A DNA stretch of 64,000 nucleotides from Liolophura sinensis (Eukaryota; Mollusca; Polyplacophora; Chitonida; Chitonidae): positions 930,001 to 994,000 of the forward strand of contig NC_088304.1 in assembly GCF_032854445.1 (NCBI RefSeq), in the 5' to 3' direction. The notes beneath the pieces were generated by a model. That model searched no databases. It had not been told where the DNA came from and was given only the letters and a program-made list of their open reading frames with translations. This document shows positions 1 to 12,262 of the stretch, piece after piece. Each line of letters starts with the position of its first letter. Position 1 is the first letter of the stretch. The translations under genes and the position numbers were made by a program.

Positions 1-183
1 CCTTGAGGTAATTATCACAAAGACAAAGTTTGTTACTGACCCAGTTTTACCCCATGCATCCAACCTCCTACCAAATATGATCAACACCATGAATGAAATA
101 AAGTTGAGCAGTCTTTATTAAAGCTACTATCAGTGAAACAAACACTGCTGCTTGTGAAATATTGAAAATCTGTTTTCACACAG

Positions 184-3100
184 ACAGAAGAAGAGTATAG
201 GCAAATGGAGTTCCGAGCAAGAGAAGCCGAAATGATCGCCATGCAACTGCGACAAGAAGCCGAGAGGAGGTAAGGTTTCAACTCCACCATTAAAAGACAC
301 CAGAAGTATAATAAAAATCACCCTGGTAGAACTAGAAGCTTTGTTGTAATCACATACTACAGTTTGGTTCAAATTCAGTGCTTTAGTTTAGCTGGCTTGC
401 CTTTTCCATTGTGCTTCTTAGCTGGGTGTGACATTTGATAGTGGCTCGCTATTATGTAGATGTACACGTAGATGTAGATTTAGAGACACATATCTGCAGT
501 ACATGTGTATGTAACTTCAGGTCAGCGGTTACGTTTATGTGCTGTAATCTGTAAACCTCACCACAGTCATGAAATCTTCTTGGGCAGAGTTAGAGACACA
601 TATCTGCAGTACATGTATATGTAACTTCACGTCAGCCGTTACGTTTATGTGCTGTAATCTGTAAACCTCACCACAGTCATGAAATCTCCTTGGGCAGAGT
701 TAGAGACACATATCTGCAGTACATGTGTATGTAACTTCATGTCAGCCGTTACATTTATATGCTGTAATCTGTAAACCTTACCAGTCATGAAATCTTCTTG
801 GGCAGAGTTAGAGACACATATCTGCAGTACATGTATATGTAACTTCACGTCAGCCGTTACATTTATGTGCTGTAATCTGTAAACCTTACCAGTCATGAAA
901 TCTTCTTGGGCAGAGTTAGAGACACATATCTGCAGTACATGTACATGTAACTTCACGTCAGCCGTTACATTTATATGCTGTAATCTGTAAACCTTACCAG
1001 TCATGAAATCTTTTTGGGCAGAGTTAGAGACACATATCTGCAGTACATGTGTATGTAACTTCACGTCAGCCGTTACATTTATATGCTGTAATCTGTAAAC
1101 CTCACCACAGTCATGAAATCTTCTTGGACAGAGTTAGAGACACATATCTGCAGTACATGTGTATGTAACTTCACGTCAGCTGTTACATTTATATGCTGTA
1201 ATCTGTAAACCTTACCAGTCATGAAATCTTCTTGGGCAGAGTTAGAGACACATATCTGCAGTACATGTACATGTAACTTCACGTCAGCTGTTACATTTAT
1301 GTGCTGTAATCTGTAAACCTCACCACAGTCATGAAATCTTCTTGGGCGGAGTTAGAGACACATATCTGCAGTACATGTGTATGTAACTTCATGTCAGCCG
1401 TTACATTTATATGCTGTAATCTGTAAACCTTACCAGTCATGAAATCTTCTTGGGCAGAGTTAGAGACACATATCTGCAGTACATGTGTATGTAACTTCAT
1501 GTCAGCCGTTACATTTATATGCTGTAATCTGTAAACCTTACCAGTCATGAAATCTTCTTGGGCAGAGTTAGAGACACATATCTGCAGTACATGTACATGT
1601 AACTTCACGTCAGCCGTTACGTTTATGTGCTGTAATCTGTAAACCTCACCAGTCATGAAATCTTCTTGGGCAGATTTAGAGACACATATCTGCAGTACAT
1701 GTGTATGTAACTTCACGTCAGCCGTTACATTTATATGCTGTAATCTGTAAACCTTACCAGTCATGAAATCTTCTTGGGCAGAGTTAGAGACACATATCTG
1801 CAGTACATGTGTATGTAACTTCACGTCAGCCGTTACATTTATATGCTGTAATCTGTAAACCTTACCAGTCATGAAATCTTCTTGGGCAGAGTTAGAGACA
1901 CATATCTGCAGTACATGTACATGTAACTTCACGTCAGCCGTTACATTTATATGCTGTAATCTGTAAACCTCACCACAGTCATGAAATCTTCTTGGGCAGA
2001 GTTAGAGACACATATCTGCAGTACATGTGTATGTAACTTCACGTCAGCCGTTACATTTATATGCTGTAATCTGTAAACCTTACCAGTCATGAAATCTTCT
2101 TGGGCAGAGTTAGAGACACATATCTGCAGTACATGTATATGTAACTTCACGTCAGCCGTTACGTTTATGTGCTGTAATCTGTAAACCTCACTAGTCATGA
2201 AATCTTCTTGGGCGGAGTTAGAGACACATATCTGCAGTACATGTACATGTAACTTCACGTCAGCCGTTACATTTATATGCTGTAATCTGTAAACCTTACC
2301 AGTCATGAAATCTTTTTGGGCAGAGTTAGAGACACATATCTGCAGTACATGTACATGTAACTTCACGTCAGCCGTTACGTTTATGTGCTGTAATCTGTAA
2401 ACCTCACCAGTCATGAAATCTTCTTGGGCAGAGTTAGAGACACATATCTGCAGTACATGTGTATGTAACTTCACGTCAGCCGTTACATTTATATGCTGTA
2501 ATCTGTAAACCTTACCAGTCATGAAATCTTCTTGGGCAGAGTTAGAGACACATATCTGCAGTACATGTACATGTAACTTCACGTCAGCTGTTACGTTTAT
2601 GTGCTGTAATCTGTAAACCTCACCAGTCATGAAATCTTCTTGGGCAGATTTAGAGACACATATCTGCAGTACATGTGTATGTAACTTCAGGTCAGCCGTT
2701 ACATTTATATGCTGTAATCTGTAAACCTTACCAGTCATGAAATCTTCTTTGGCAGAGTTAGAGACACATATCTGCAGTACATGTGTATGTAACTTCACGT
2801 CAGCCGTTACGTTTATGTGCTGTAATCTGTAAACCTCACCAGTCATGAAATCTTCTTGGGCAGAGTTAGAGACACATATCTGCAGTACATGTACATGTAA
2901 CTTCACGTCAGCCGTTACATTTATGTGCTGTAATCTGTAAACCTCACCACAGTCATGAAATCTTTTTGGGCATGAGTTTCAACACCGACGTAAATAAATT
3001 GGTATGCTGTTTGATAGCAGGTCATAAGGAGTTTCATTCTGAACTTATCTGTAAGTGAAAAAATGGTAACACTGATACAGGTGAAATTGTTTGCTTTGTT

Positions 3101-6100
3101 GGGGTGTGTAGAAATCACTCCCACACTGAATCTGCACAGAAAAGTCTTGAAAAATGAAAACTAGTTTGTATTGTATTGTACATGATAAAGCTCAATGTGT
3201 GGGACTTTCAGTTGCTGATTTTTAGGAAGAAACAAACATTCAAACAATACCAAGGCGACAGTATCAGTAAATTATGTACAGGTGAAAATGTATTCTTCCT
3301 TCTTATGATAAATATTGACAATTTTTCCTCATCACAAAAAGGTGTGTTGTTGATGTTTAATATTATCAGTTTGTTTGACCTTTTTTTTAAAAGTTAAAAT
3401 AAACATTTTGATTTACTTTTTCAACAAAGCGCATGGATTTAGACAGCTTGTAGTGCACCGTTACAGATTCTTTCTCATTAATGTTTTATTTTCTGGGGTC
3501 TTCGGACCTCACTGCTGTTGTTTGCTGCGCCCCCTCTTTCCCCCAAAACCCATCTATTGTTAGCGCCAATGCTTTTCCCTCGCTCCATCCCGGTGTGCTT
3601 TTGTGACCCGCGCATGCTGTCATCTCTCTTACTCTACTTCCCCTTTGTTTTTGTTCGACAGCGATTTGCCGTAAGTATTCTGGGAAAATGTGGGCCATTG
3701 GAGATGTATTGTTTTTTGACTAAACGCATGTAACACGTGTTTATATTATGTGAATGTGTTTAACAGTAGGGATGTGTTTAAGGCAGAAGTGTATTGTGTG
3801 TTACAAACATTACAGAAGCGTAAGGTCAGTATGGTAATTTGTTTGTTAAAGTCGACTATGGGTATTAAATTAACTGTTGAAACAAAAAAGATGTGATTGA
3901 ACCTCATGAATCGACTGTTAACATGGTTTGAATCCTTCACTCCACAATACACGTACACTTTTATTATTATGGCATGGTTCGGTCAGCTGGTCAGCTGGGT
4001 TACCATTTTGTACTGCGTAATTCACACAAAGTTTCCAGTTTGTTTGCCCGTACATGTACGGTATATTATAACAGTCACATTCCCCAGACATCCGCTGTTG
4101 CCGTGGAAGTAAATTATTGGTAGATGGCACTCCTCTGTAGTCTGACATGAAGTTTGATAGAGGGTGCAGGCTTTCCTCCAAATGTACATGTTTGTGGAAA
4201 CGTTTGCTCGTAAACAGTCCAGACATCAGTCATGTCCTCCAACCATAAAACTGGCTACCATGGCATAGGCAAAACATGAATCGGCTTGCCAAATGAAACA
4301 AATAGGTGTAATTGAAATACATGTCCTTGGTTCGTGACTCTTAATAGTGGTTTCTTGGGGGTGAAAAATAACTTATTAGTACAATGTACATGCATGATCT
4401 TGATAGGAACATTGACACCTGGACCAGGTGTGGCTGGTTCGTGCCTCATCATCAGCTGGACCAGGTGTGGCTGGTGCTTGCCTCATCAGCTGGACCAGGT
4501 GTGGCTGGTGCATGCCTCATCATCAGCTGGACCAGGTGTGGCTGGTGCATGACTCGTCAGCTGGACCAGGTGTGGCTGGTTCATGCCTCATCATCAGCTG
4601 GACCAGGTGTGGCTGGTGCATGCCTCAACATCAGCCGTACCAGGTGTGGCTGGTGCTTGCCTTGTCAGCTAGACCAGGTGTGGCTGGTGCATGCCTCATC
4701 ATCAGCTGGACCAGGTGTGGCTGGTGCATGACTCATCAGCTGGACCAGGTGTGGCTGGTGCATGACTCATCAGCTGGACCAGGTGTGGCTGGTCCATGCC
4801 TCAACATCAGCTGGACCAGGTGTGGCTGGTCCATGCCTCAACATCAGCTGGGCCAGGTGTGGCTGGTCCATGCCTCAACATCAGCTGGGCCAGGTGTGGC
4901 TGGTGCATGACTCATCAGCTGGACCAGGTGTGGCTGGTGCATGACTCATCAGCTGGACCAGGTGTGGCTGGTCCATGCCTCAACATCAGCTGGACCAGGT
5001 GTGGCTGGTGCATGCCTCAACATCAGCTGGGCCAGGTGTGGCTGGTGCATACCTCAACATCAGCTGTACCAGGTGTGGCTGGTGCTTGCCTCGTGCACCA
5101 ACATCAGCTTGACCAGGTGTGGCTGGTCAACATCAGCTGGACCAGGTGTGGCTGGTGCATGCCTCAACATCACACTGTTTATATGGCCATCTTCAGGCTT
5201 TGGTTGATGGTGCATGCCTCAACATCACACTGTTTATATGGCCATCTTCAGGCTTTGGTTGAGGGTGCATGCCTCAACATCACACTGTTTATATGGCCAT
5301 CTTCAGGCTTTGGTTGAGGGTGTGGTTTGTGTTTGATGGGATATGTTATGTGGGAATTGACCAATGAATGATCAGAGAGCTATTTACACGAGTATGCTAG
5401 CCAGTCGAAAACCTGGAATGTTTTCTGTATGTACATTGATTATCTTTGCCAAAAACAAATTTTTTTGTAATTTGAACATTAACAGATCATTTTTAGCTGT
5501 ATTTCTATTTTTGATAAAGAAAATTCCCTTACCAATCATTCAGTACTGTTTGAGTGAAAGGAGCAACGACATAAACACCATCTGAATCACTTTGAAATAC
5601 AGTTTAAAAACAATTAAAATTTGCATTGTCATGTAGGTGTGCCTTCAGTAATTTGACGTGCTCACTAACCAACACAACTGTATGGAGACATATCATTGTT
5701 AAAAAGTGTTTCATCAACATTCTTATTATTGTGTTTTTAGGGCCTCCGTAGCTCAGTCGTTTAGCGTGCTAGCGCAGCGTTATGACCCAGGAGTCTCTCA
5801 CCAGCTCATGCTGGCTTCCTCTCCGGCCATACGTGGGAAGCGGATGGTCGTGGGTTTCCCCGGGCTCTTCCCGGTTTCCTCCCACCATAATGCTGGCCGC
5901 CGTCGTGCAAGTGAACGATTCTTGAGTACGGCATAAAACACCAATCAAATAAATAAATAAATAAATATTATTGTGTTTTTAGTTAATCTGCTTGAATGTT
6001 AAAATGGTTTAACCTGTTTGTTAGTAACTGAATGATTGGTCGTGTCATAATGTCACATTTGCAACATTGTGAAGGGATATTTTTTAAACCAGGAATCAGT

Positions 6101-9100
6101 AATTCATTCAAGAAGAAAAAATGTCAGAGATGGCTTGTATGTATTATAAAGAAGCCATGGAAAACTTTAGTGGCAGAATTAAGATGTACAATGTAGCTTG
6201 AATGTGTAGAAATAATATTAGATAGCCAGATTGGAGGGAATTGAAGAGGAGATGAAATTAGACAATTTAAAAAGAAATTTATAAGTAAATGGCCAGGATT
6301 ATTTTGTGGGGCACGTCTTTTGTTCAAGGCCATGTCAACAGTGATTCATGGCAGTTTATTCTCATTTTAAGAAAAGTTGTCAAGACTTGTTGCACTGAAA
6401 GTTAAAAATGATCTCCAACACCATCAGATATGAGCTCTATTTAACAGTTTCAGAAAAATATATTTAAAACTACCTTTACTTTTACATGTTTTGGGGATTT
6501 TTTATAGATTTTTGAGAGACTTCCTCTTTTCTGAATTCAGTGCAATAAAACGCTTGAATTCTGCAGTGATCTTTATGGTCTGTATTGATAATTTTACTCA
6601 CTAGTGATTTTATAATGAGGGATTTCTTACTTTTATTTTCACCTTTGACAGAAATTGGGATCAAGTTTACTAGTGCAGTGTCTGCAGCAGTTTAGATATT
6701 TCAACAAAAGTCGTAGCTTTAGGGAAAAAACTTCAGGCATCACAAAATGTGTCATTTTTTGAATTTAGTATTTTTGGTTAAGATACACACACATGGCAGG
6801 GCAACTTTATAAATTTAATTTTGTATTCCTAGTCTAAATACATGTACAGCCAGATAAGCATCCTTAACAAATAGATGATTATAAAACACAGTATTAATTT
6901 GAGCAGGAAATGTGAATCCATTAAATTCACCCTTAATTATCTCCCTGGAAGGTTAAAGGACGAGGAACAGTTGAAGGAGGACTTGATTCGTGCGAAGCTG
7001 GCTGAGAAGGAGGCTAAGGACAAGCTGTTGGCAGCGACAATGGCCCAGCGTTTGCCCGCGTACGCCGTGGACGGAGGAGTGTATGGAGACGGTCCGCTAC
7101 CGCCACTCGGTTTTCAGTCAGATCTCCCACAGAACGGCTCCTCGGTAGGCTTGACTTTAAAGCGTACATAGTTCCCACTTGTCCTTGAAGTTTTTGAAAG
7201 TACCCAGACTTAAATTTTAATGAAAAGTTTTCAAGACTATTTCAAGTTCATGAAAAAGAGCTCATTTTTGTACAAGTCCTTAATTTTACAATAGTAAATA
7301 TTTTTCAGTTCTTATGTTCGAAATAAGACGGATAGATGTAGTACCAAAATCCCCACCTGAAGTTTTGTACGTAAACTGAAAGGTCCTTGAAAGTGCTGGA
7401 AAACATAGGATATTAGGTCTTTCAAAATTCTGTTAAAACATTCATTTTTTTTTAGGGTGGGAACCCAAAGTGTAATGAAATAGCTTGATATTGATATCTG
7501 GGAAACTAATGATAATCTTTTGATGATTGGCCATCATTCTAATCCTTTCATGATTGGTTGTAATCCATAATCCTAATGTAATCCTTCCAAGATTGGTCAT
7601 GATAGTAATCCTGCAATGATTGGTCATCATGATTATCCCTCCAGAATTGGTCGTCATCATGATCCTGCAATGATTGGTCATCATCCCAATCCGTCCTTTT
7701 ACAGAGGAATGGCAGATATGAATTTATTTCAATGGGCACTGCACAAGTAACTTCAAAAGGCCCTAATCTCTTACAGAATCCACCATCTGAACATCAATTT
7801 TTCTCACTTTATTGACCACCACAAATGCTAAATCAGTTTAAACAATCTTAAGGTTGTCAGTGTTACCTAAGATTGTAACTCATCCTGATGTTGTGTTTAC
7901 AGACAGGCTATGCCTTCTCTGGCCTGACCTCTGACTTCAGCGACCTCAAGCTTGACCCCAACCTTGACCCCAACCTGCCTCAGAATGACACCGAGGTCAG
8001 TTGTGAGCTGATGACTGGCCCAGACATGAATCAGCTGTCCTTGGAGATAGAGAAGGAGAGGTGGGTAAACTACCAATCATGTACCTGGATTTGTGTACTG
8101 TATTTCAAATTTTCCAAAATTTAAATTTTTATGTTTGTTTTGTTTTGAAATACTACTGAAAAAAAGTTTCACCTTCAAAAGTAATGTTTTGTGACCTTGA
8201 CTTGTCATTAAACATTTACAAATTTTGCACAATTTGTTAGGGCCGGCTCAGAGGGTTTTGACCATAAAGTTGTCCAGTAGCAAGTTTTCAGGCAAATGAG
8301 TTGTACACAGAATGATGTGCTGTTATAAGATGGTGTCACAGTTTTATGGCATAGTAAAGTTGACTATTCCTTAATATGGCAGGTTTCATTTCAGATGATG
8401 ATAGGAGATTTTTTTTTATTTAATTGGTTAGTATTGAACATGGTACTGATCAATTGAGCATGGTACTGATATTTTGATGGCAGTCAGATTTTATTACACT
8501 TGAGTTGATCATGACTTTTTGTCCAATGGCGAACAGGATCTGTCATTTCTCATATCAAATTTAAAACCAGCCAAATCTGTGTATGGGTGGTGTGCAGTAA
8601 GCGATTTCCTTCTTTCTGATTGGCCTCTGGATTCTTTATTATAATTGCTTCAAGTATTGTCCAATATTGATGATATTTTGCGTGCAGAAAACTAGCTTGA
8701 TCCTTGTCTTTTTGTATAATATAATGAAAGACATACAGCACAGAGAGTAAAACCAGAGTAGCGACGACAGTGTGATGGACATACGGCACATAGAGTAAAA
8801 CCAGAGCAGTGACGACGGTGTGATAGATGTACAGCACAGAGAGCAAAACCAGAGCAGCGACAACAGTGTGATGGACATACGGCACATAGAGTAAAACCAG
8901 AGTAGCAACGACAGTGTGATGGACATACGACACATAGAGTAAAACCAGAGCAGTGACGACAGTGTGATAGACGTACAGCACAGAGAGTAAAACCAGAGTA
9001 GCGACGACAGTGTGATGGACATACGGCACATAGAGTAAAAACCAGAGCAGTGACGACAGTGTGATAGACATACAGCACAGAGAGTAAAACCAGAGCAGGG

Positions 9101-10790
9101 ACGACAGTGTGATAGACGTACAGCATAGAGAGTAAAACCAGAGCAGTGACGTCAATGTGATAGACGTACAGCACAGAGAGCAAAACCAGAGCAGTGACGA
9201 CAGTGTGATAGACGTACAGCATAGAGAGTAAAACCAGAGTAGCGACGACAGTGTGATAGACGTACAGCATAGAGAGTAAAACCAGAGCAGTGACGTCAGT
9301 GTGATAGGCGTACAGCACAGAGAGTAAAACCAGAGCAGTGACGTCAGTGTGATAGACGTACAGCACAGAGAGTAAAACCAGAGCAGTGACGTCAGTGTGA
9401 TAGACGTACAGCATAGAGAATAAAACCAGAGCAGTGACGTCAGTGTGATAGATGTACAGCACAGAGAGTAAAACCAGAGCAGTGACGTCAGTGTGATAGA
9501 CGTACAGCACAGAGAGTAAAACCAGAGCAGTGACGTCAGTGTGATAGACGTACAGCATAGAGAATAAAACCAGAGCAGTGATGTCAGTGTGATAGACGTA
9601 CAGCACAGAGAGTAAAACCAGAGCAGTGACGTCAGTGTGATAGACGTACAGCATAGAGAATAAAACCAGAGCAGTGACGTCAGTGTGATAGACCTACAGC
9701 ACAGAGAGTAAAACCAGAGCAGTGACGTCAGTGTGATAGACGTACAGCACAGAGAGTAAAACCAGAGCAGTGACGTCAGTGTGATAGATGTACAGCATAG
9801 AGAATAAAACCAGAGCAATGACGTCAGTGTGATAGATGTACTGCACAGAGAGCAAAACCAGAGCAGTGACGTCAATAATGTTAATGGCAATTTATGTGAC
9901 GTCACTTGTCTAGAATTACTCAAAATGCTGTGTTGTCATCACATTTAACAGATCATAACATTAAGAAATGCAAAAGGAAAATAACAATAAACAATGCAAA
10001 GTAAGTCCTACATACTGAGCATAGGAGATAAAATTTCTTTGTTTAACAATTGTTTTCAGGGTGGACTATATGGAGAAGAGTAAACATCTGCAGGAGCAGC
10101 TGAAGGAGCTGAAGACAGAGATAGAGGTGCTGAAAGTGGAGGAGAAACAGACAGACATGGACAGGCTTCATGATGAGAACGTGGAGAAAGGAGAATCTAA
10201 GTACTCCACACTGAGACGGGTAAGTCGGCACACTGGATCCTCCATAATAATATCTGTAATTGTGTGTATAATGTCACTGAGTACATGATAAGCACATGGA
10301 GAAAGGAGAAACCAAATACTCCACACTGAGACGGGTAAGTTGGCATGCTGGATTCTCCACAAGAATACCCATAATGCGTGCATACTGTCACTGAGTACAT
10401 GATGAGAACGTGGAGAAAGGAGAATCCAAGTTCTCCACACTGAGACGGGTAAGTGGGCACGCTGGATTCTCCTTATTCTCCATAAGAATATGTGTAAAGT
10501 GGGTAATGTCCTTGAGAAAGTTTCAACAGTGTAAACATTGTGTAAGTGAACATGTTTTTGTTGGAGTGAAAATGTTTCAAAAGTGCTCATAACATCCACC
10601 AGAATGGGCGAGTATGACAAAGTAGATATGTTAAAATGGTGAACCTGTGATGACATCTGTAAACTGTTATACTGCCGCTCCACTACTTTTGTGTAAAGTA
10701 TACCAAATATAAGTACAGTATTATTGATTTTGGTTGCAGATTCGCCTAGGAACCACAAGATCGAGGGTGTCGTTCTTTGAGGAGCTCTGA
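184..10790 (+). CDS. NF2: Merlin (neurofibromin 2), 3' five coding exons
   Basis: Membrane-cytoskeleton scaffold of the ERM family and a tumour suppressor upstream of Hippo signalling. Visible exons are 184-269, 6952-7144, 7903-8060, 10060-10219 and 10740-10790, all with AG/GT borders and matching phases (2, 0, 2, 0). They encode the end of the alpha-helical region (TEEEYRQMEFRAREAEM; LKDEEQLKEDLIRAKLAEKE), a variable linker (TGYAFSGLTSDFSDLK), then the C-terminal block with MNQLSLEIEKER, VDYMEKSKHLQEQLKELKTE and the terminal SRVSFFEEL. Human merlin has the matching segments LSMEIEKEK, EYMEKSKHLQEQL and SRVAFFEEL, so merlin fits better than ezrin/radixin/moesin, which end in a different actin-binding tail. 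The FERM exons lie beyond the left edge. Introns hold large minisatellites, and the fourth visible exon's donor region is triplicated. Confidence 0.95.
540..2985. repeat. 108-bp minisatellite, about 22 copies, in an NF2 intron
   Basis: Tandem copies of a unit containing GTTAGAGACACATATCTGCAG, AACTTCACGTCAGCCGTTAC and CAGTCATGAAATCTTC. Most units are 108 bp. A few carry CCACAG in place of CCAG (+2 bp), which breaks the otherwise long minus-strand reading frames. Copies differ by only a few substitutions (GTGTATG / GTACATG / GTATATG; TATATGC / TATGTGC), implying recent amplification or homogenisation. It lies between the NF2 exons at 184-269 and 6952-7144. The 36-residue periodic antisense frames follow from the unit being a multiple of three and are not evidence of a gene. 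Confidence 0.97.
2986..4400. other. NF2 intron sequence, no gene seen
   Basis: AT-rich intronic DNA with no recognisable coding signal. A conspicuously more GC- and pyrimidine-rich patch lies at about 3490-3700; short open frames there on both strands match no family I know. Confidence 0.5.
4405..5160. repeat. 34-37 bp minisatellite, about 20 copies
   Basis: Repeats of CAGCTGGACCAGGTGTGGCT followed by GGTGCATGCCTCA and a short variable end (CATCAT, ACAT or CAT), giving unit lengths of 34-37 bp. GC-richer than the surrounding NF2 intron. Each unit carries the hexamer CAGGTG. Confidence 0.96.
5155..5320. repeat. About 55-bp tandem triplication
   Basis: Three nearly identical copies of a block running from TGCATGCCTCAACATCACAC through GGCCATCTTCAGGC to GGTTGA. 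It directly abuts the previous array and shares its TGCATGCCTCAACATCA edge, so it seems to have grown from the array's last unit plus unique flank. Confidence 0.93.
5741..5965 (+). mobile_element. tRNA-derived SINE, full length with target-site duplication
   Basis: The 5' end GGCCTCCGTAGCTCAGTCG is a tRNA-like head with an A-box. A degenerate B-box-like stretch follows, then a conserved body (GGTTTCCTCCCACCATAATG), the tail motif CTTGAGTACGGC and an (AAAT)n end. The element is flanked by a perfect 17-bp duplication, TATTATTGTGTTTTTAG, at 5724-5740 and 5966-5982, diagnostic of LINE-mediated insertion and indicating a fairly young copy. It sits in an NF2 intron. The tail resembles metazoan SINE families seen in molluscs; the exact family is inference. 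Confidence 0.92.
5985..6950. other. NF2 intron, no further feature
   Basis: Unique AT-rich intronic sequence ending at the acceptor CTCCCTGGAAG before exon 6952-7144. Nothing recognised. Confidence 0.5.
7490..7690. repeat. Degenerate roughly 35-bp tandem repeat
   Basis: Five to six diverged copies built around CAATGATTGGTCATCAT and AATCCT in the NF2 intron 7145-7902. Older looking than the other arrays because copies differ in both length and sequence. Confidence 0.8.
8735..9872. repeat. 48-bp minisatellite, about 23 copies
   Basis: Tandem units containing GAGTAAAACCAGAGCAGTGA, CGTCAGTGTGATAGACG and TACAGCACAGA, each 48 bp. Two zones are visible: CGACAGTGTGATGGACATACG variants at the left (8735-9250) and the homogeneous CGTCAGTGTGATAGACGTAC type at the right. 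Because 48 is a multiple of three the minus strand stays open for 457 codons, but this is a periodicity artefact. A diverged unit plus the right-hand flank recurs at 58676-58985, so the array arose inside a dispersed sequence. Confidence 0.96.
9870..9965. repeat. Dispersed segment flanking the 48-bp array
   Basis: The stretch with AATGTTAATGGCAATTTAT and GAATTACTCAAAATGCTGTG, then TTGTCATCACA, recurs with few differences at about 58885-58952. It marks this locus as part of an interspersed element rather than a purely local repeat. Confidence 0.8.
10168..10460 (+). repeat. Triplicated 3' end and splice donor of the penultimate NF2 exon
   Basis: A roughly 114-bp segment is present three times, starting near 10168, 10284 and 10398. 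Each copy contains the coding end of the exon (GGAGAAAGGAGAA, then CTCCACACTGAGACGG) followed by the donor GTAAGT and early intron sequence. Copy 1 is the donor of exon 10060-10219; copies 2 and 3 lie in the intron and keep identical ACTGAGACGG|GTAAGT donors at about 10336 and 10450. Reading on from copy 1 in frame meets a stop at 10286-10288, so use of a downstream donor would replace the FFEEL tail. Confidence 0.93.
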
Positions 10791-10952
10791 TTAGGAATTC
10801 GTTTCTACCCAGTTTTTTTTAGTCATCTTCTGTAACATACTCATGTTTTTGAAAGCTTTAAAACATAGCCATTGGGTGACATATATTTCCATATATTCTT
10901 GTAAACTATATGTTTTTATGTGGATTTTCACCAGGGCTTCCGCATGTGTGAT

Positions 10953-11325
10953 TGAATAAGTTTTGAGTTCAAGCTCTTTTATCGCTAAAGGTAAAAAAGT
11001 TCTGCTGTATCATGTGACCTGTCAGAAATGTTAGGCAACTATTATTGATCACATTTACTATAGCATGGGCATCGGAAAAAAAAGTTTCACAAAAAGTTAT
11101 TTAGGGTAGACGAATGATAGAGAAAACTGAGGGGGTGAACATTTGTGAACTTGAAAGGTTTCTTAAGGAATAGAGGTCATTTGGGCATCTGGAACATGGT
11201 GAGATAAGTGATCGGTAAATTATGTCAACAAAGCTTGCCTAACATTTTTCACAAGTAACATAATACAGTAGAACTGTTTTTACCTTAAATGACAAAAGAG
11301 CTCGAACTTGAAACTCCCATATTAT
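10953..11325. mobile_element. Inverted-repeat non-autonomous DNA element, copy A
   Basis: The left arm (TTTTGAGTTCAAGCTCTTTT, then GTAAAAAAGTTCTGCTGTAT and AATGTTAGGCAAC) is repeated inverted at the right (GCCTAACATTTTTCAC, ACAGTAGAACTGTTTTTACC, GAGCTCGAACTTGAAACTC). The reverse complement of 41850-42149 aligns along the whole element. Two copies in opposite orientation with shared terminal inverted repeats indicate a MITE-like family. No coding capacity; superfamily uncertain. Confidence 0.8.
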
Positions 11326-11950
11326 GTTAAATCATCACCTGTTGATTCTATTCTAAATGCAATGTCATCTACGCCCATCCTTCTCCAATCAAAAGGGTGT
11401 CATTTAGAAACAATGATCTGATTTTTGACACATACTTTCATCTTCTCGCCAAAGGAATATTTGGGCATGTGTGGTTTAATAATTTTCTAGATGGTATAAA
11501 ACAAGATGCTTGGCTGGAGGCTGTATATTTTGAATGGCCTGTATTGCGTAAATGTAATGTATATTTATATTAATTTCAAATTCCCTGATTCTTCAGACAG
11601 GCACTATTAAATTACACATAAATGTAACTTGTGAGACTGTCTTAACTGGGTAAAGAGCATTAAAACATGTGGCAGTTTAGTGCAACATGTTCCAGTTTAT
11701 TGTTGTAATATACAACAGTGTTGTACATTATGGCTCCTGTTTCTTATCTTAATGTTCACGCATGATTAGTTGTGTACAGTATGTATATATACCAATGTAC
11801 ATGGGTTTGTAAATGGTGGTTGGAAGAGGAATGTAAGGGAGGTAATCATGTACAGCAAGTATTACAGGCTTTACTGTGAATAAGAGTTCCATGTTCATCA
11901 CACTACCCCCAAGCCCCCCCCCCGTACAATATTCCTTGTAAATGTGTTCA
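11326..11950. other. Downstream of NF2, no gene seen
   Basis: AT-rich sequence, probably NF2 3' UTR and/or intergenic DNA; a C-rich run lies at about 11910-11922. No coding signal recognised. Confidence 0.4.
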
Positions 11951-11954
11951 TTAT

Positions 11955-12262
11955 TTAGGGTGTACAATGTATCATGAAGCAGCATCAGGGTGTACAATGT
12001 ATCATGAAGCAGCATCAGGGTGTACAATGTATCCTGAAGCAGCATCCGGGTGTACAGTGTATCATGAAGCAGTATCAGAGTGTACAATGTATCATGAAGC
12101 AGCATCCGGGTGTACAATGTATCATGAAGCAGCATCAGGGTGTACAATGTATCATGAAGCAGCATCAGGGTGTACAATGTATCCTGAAGCAGCATCCGGG
12201 TGTACAATGTATCATGAAGCAGCATCAGAGTGTACAATGTATCATGAAGCAGCATCACAGCA
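11955..12262. repeat. 30-bp minisatellite, about 10 copies
   Basis: Units of GGGTGTACAATGTATC plus ATGAAGCAGCATCA, with CCTGAAG and CATCCGG variants. Exactly 30 bp, hence open frames on both strands that should not be taken for proteins. Confidence 0.96.

Noticed and set aside
590-2906. Long minus-strand frames with a 36-residue repeat
   Set aside because: They follow from a 108-bp tandem unit free of stops. No start context, no unique domain, and frames break wherever the unit gains 2 bp. The same holds for frames at 8550-9923, 11749-12347, 22532-23360, 24019-24567 and the 46-bp satellite.
3486-3733. Overlapping frames in the GC-rich patch of an NF2 intron
   Set aside because: Both strands are open by composition; neither shows homology or splice sites consistent with an NF2 exon.
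11955-12262. CRISPR-like array
   Set aside because: Tandem repeats here abut with no unique spacers, and the genome is eukaryotic. The same argument applies to all arrays in the window.
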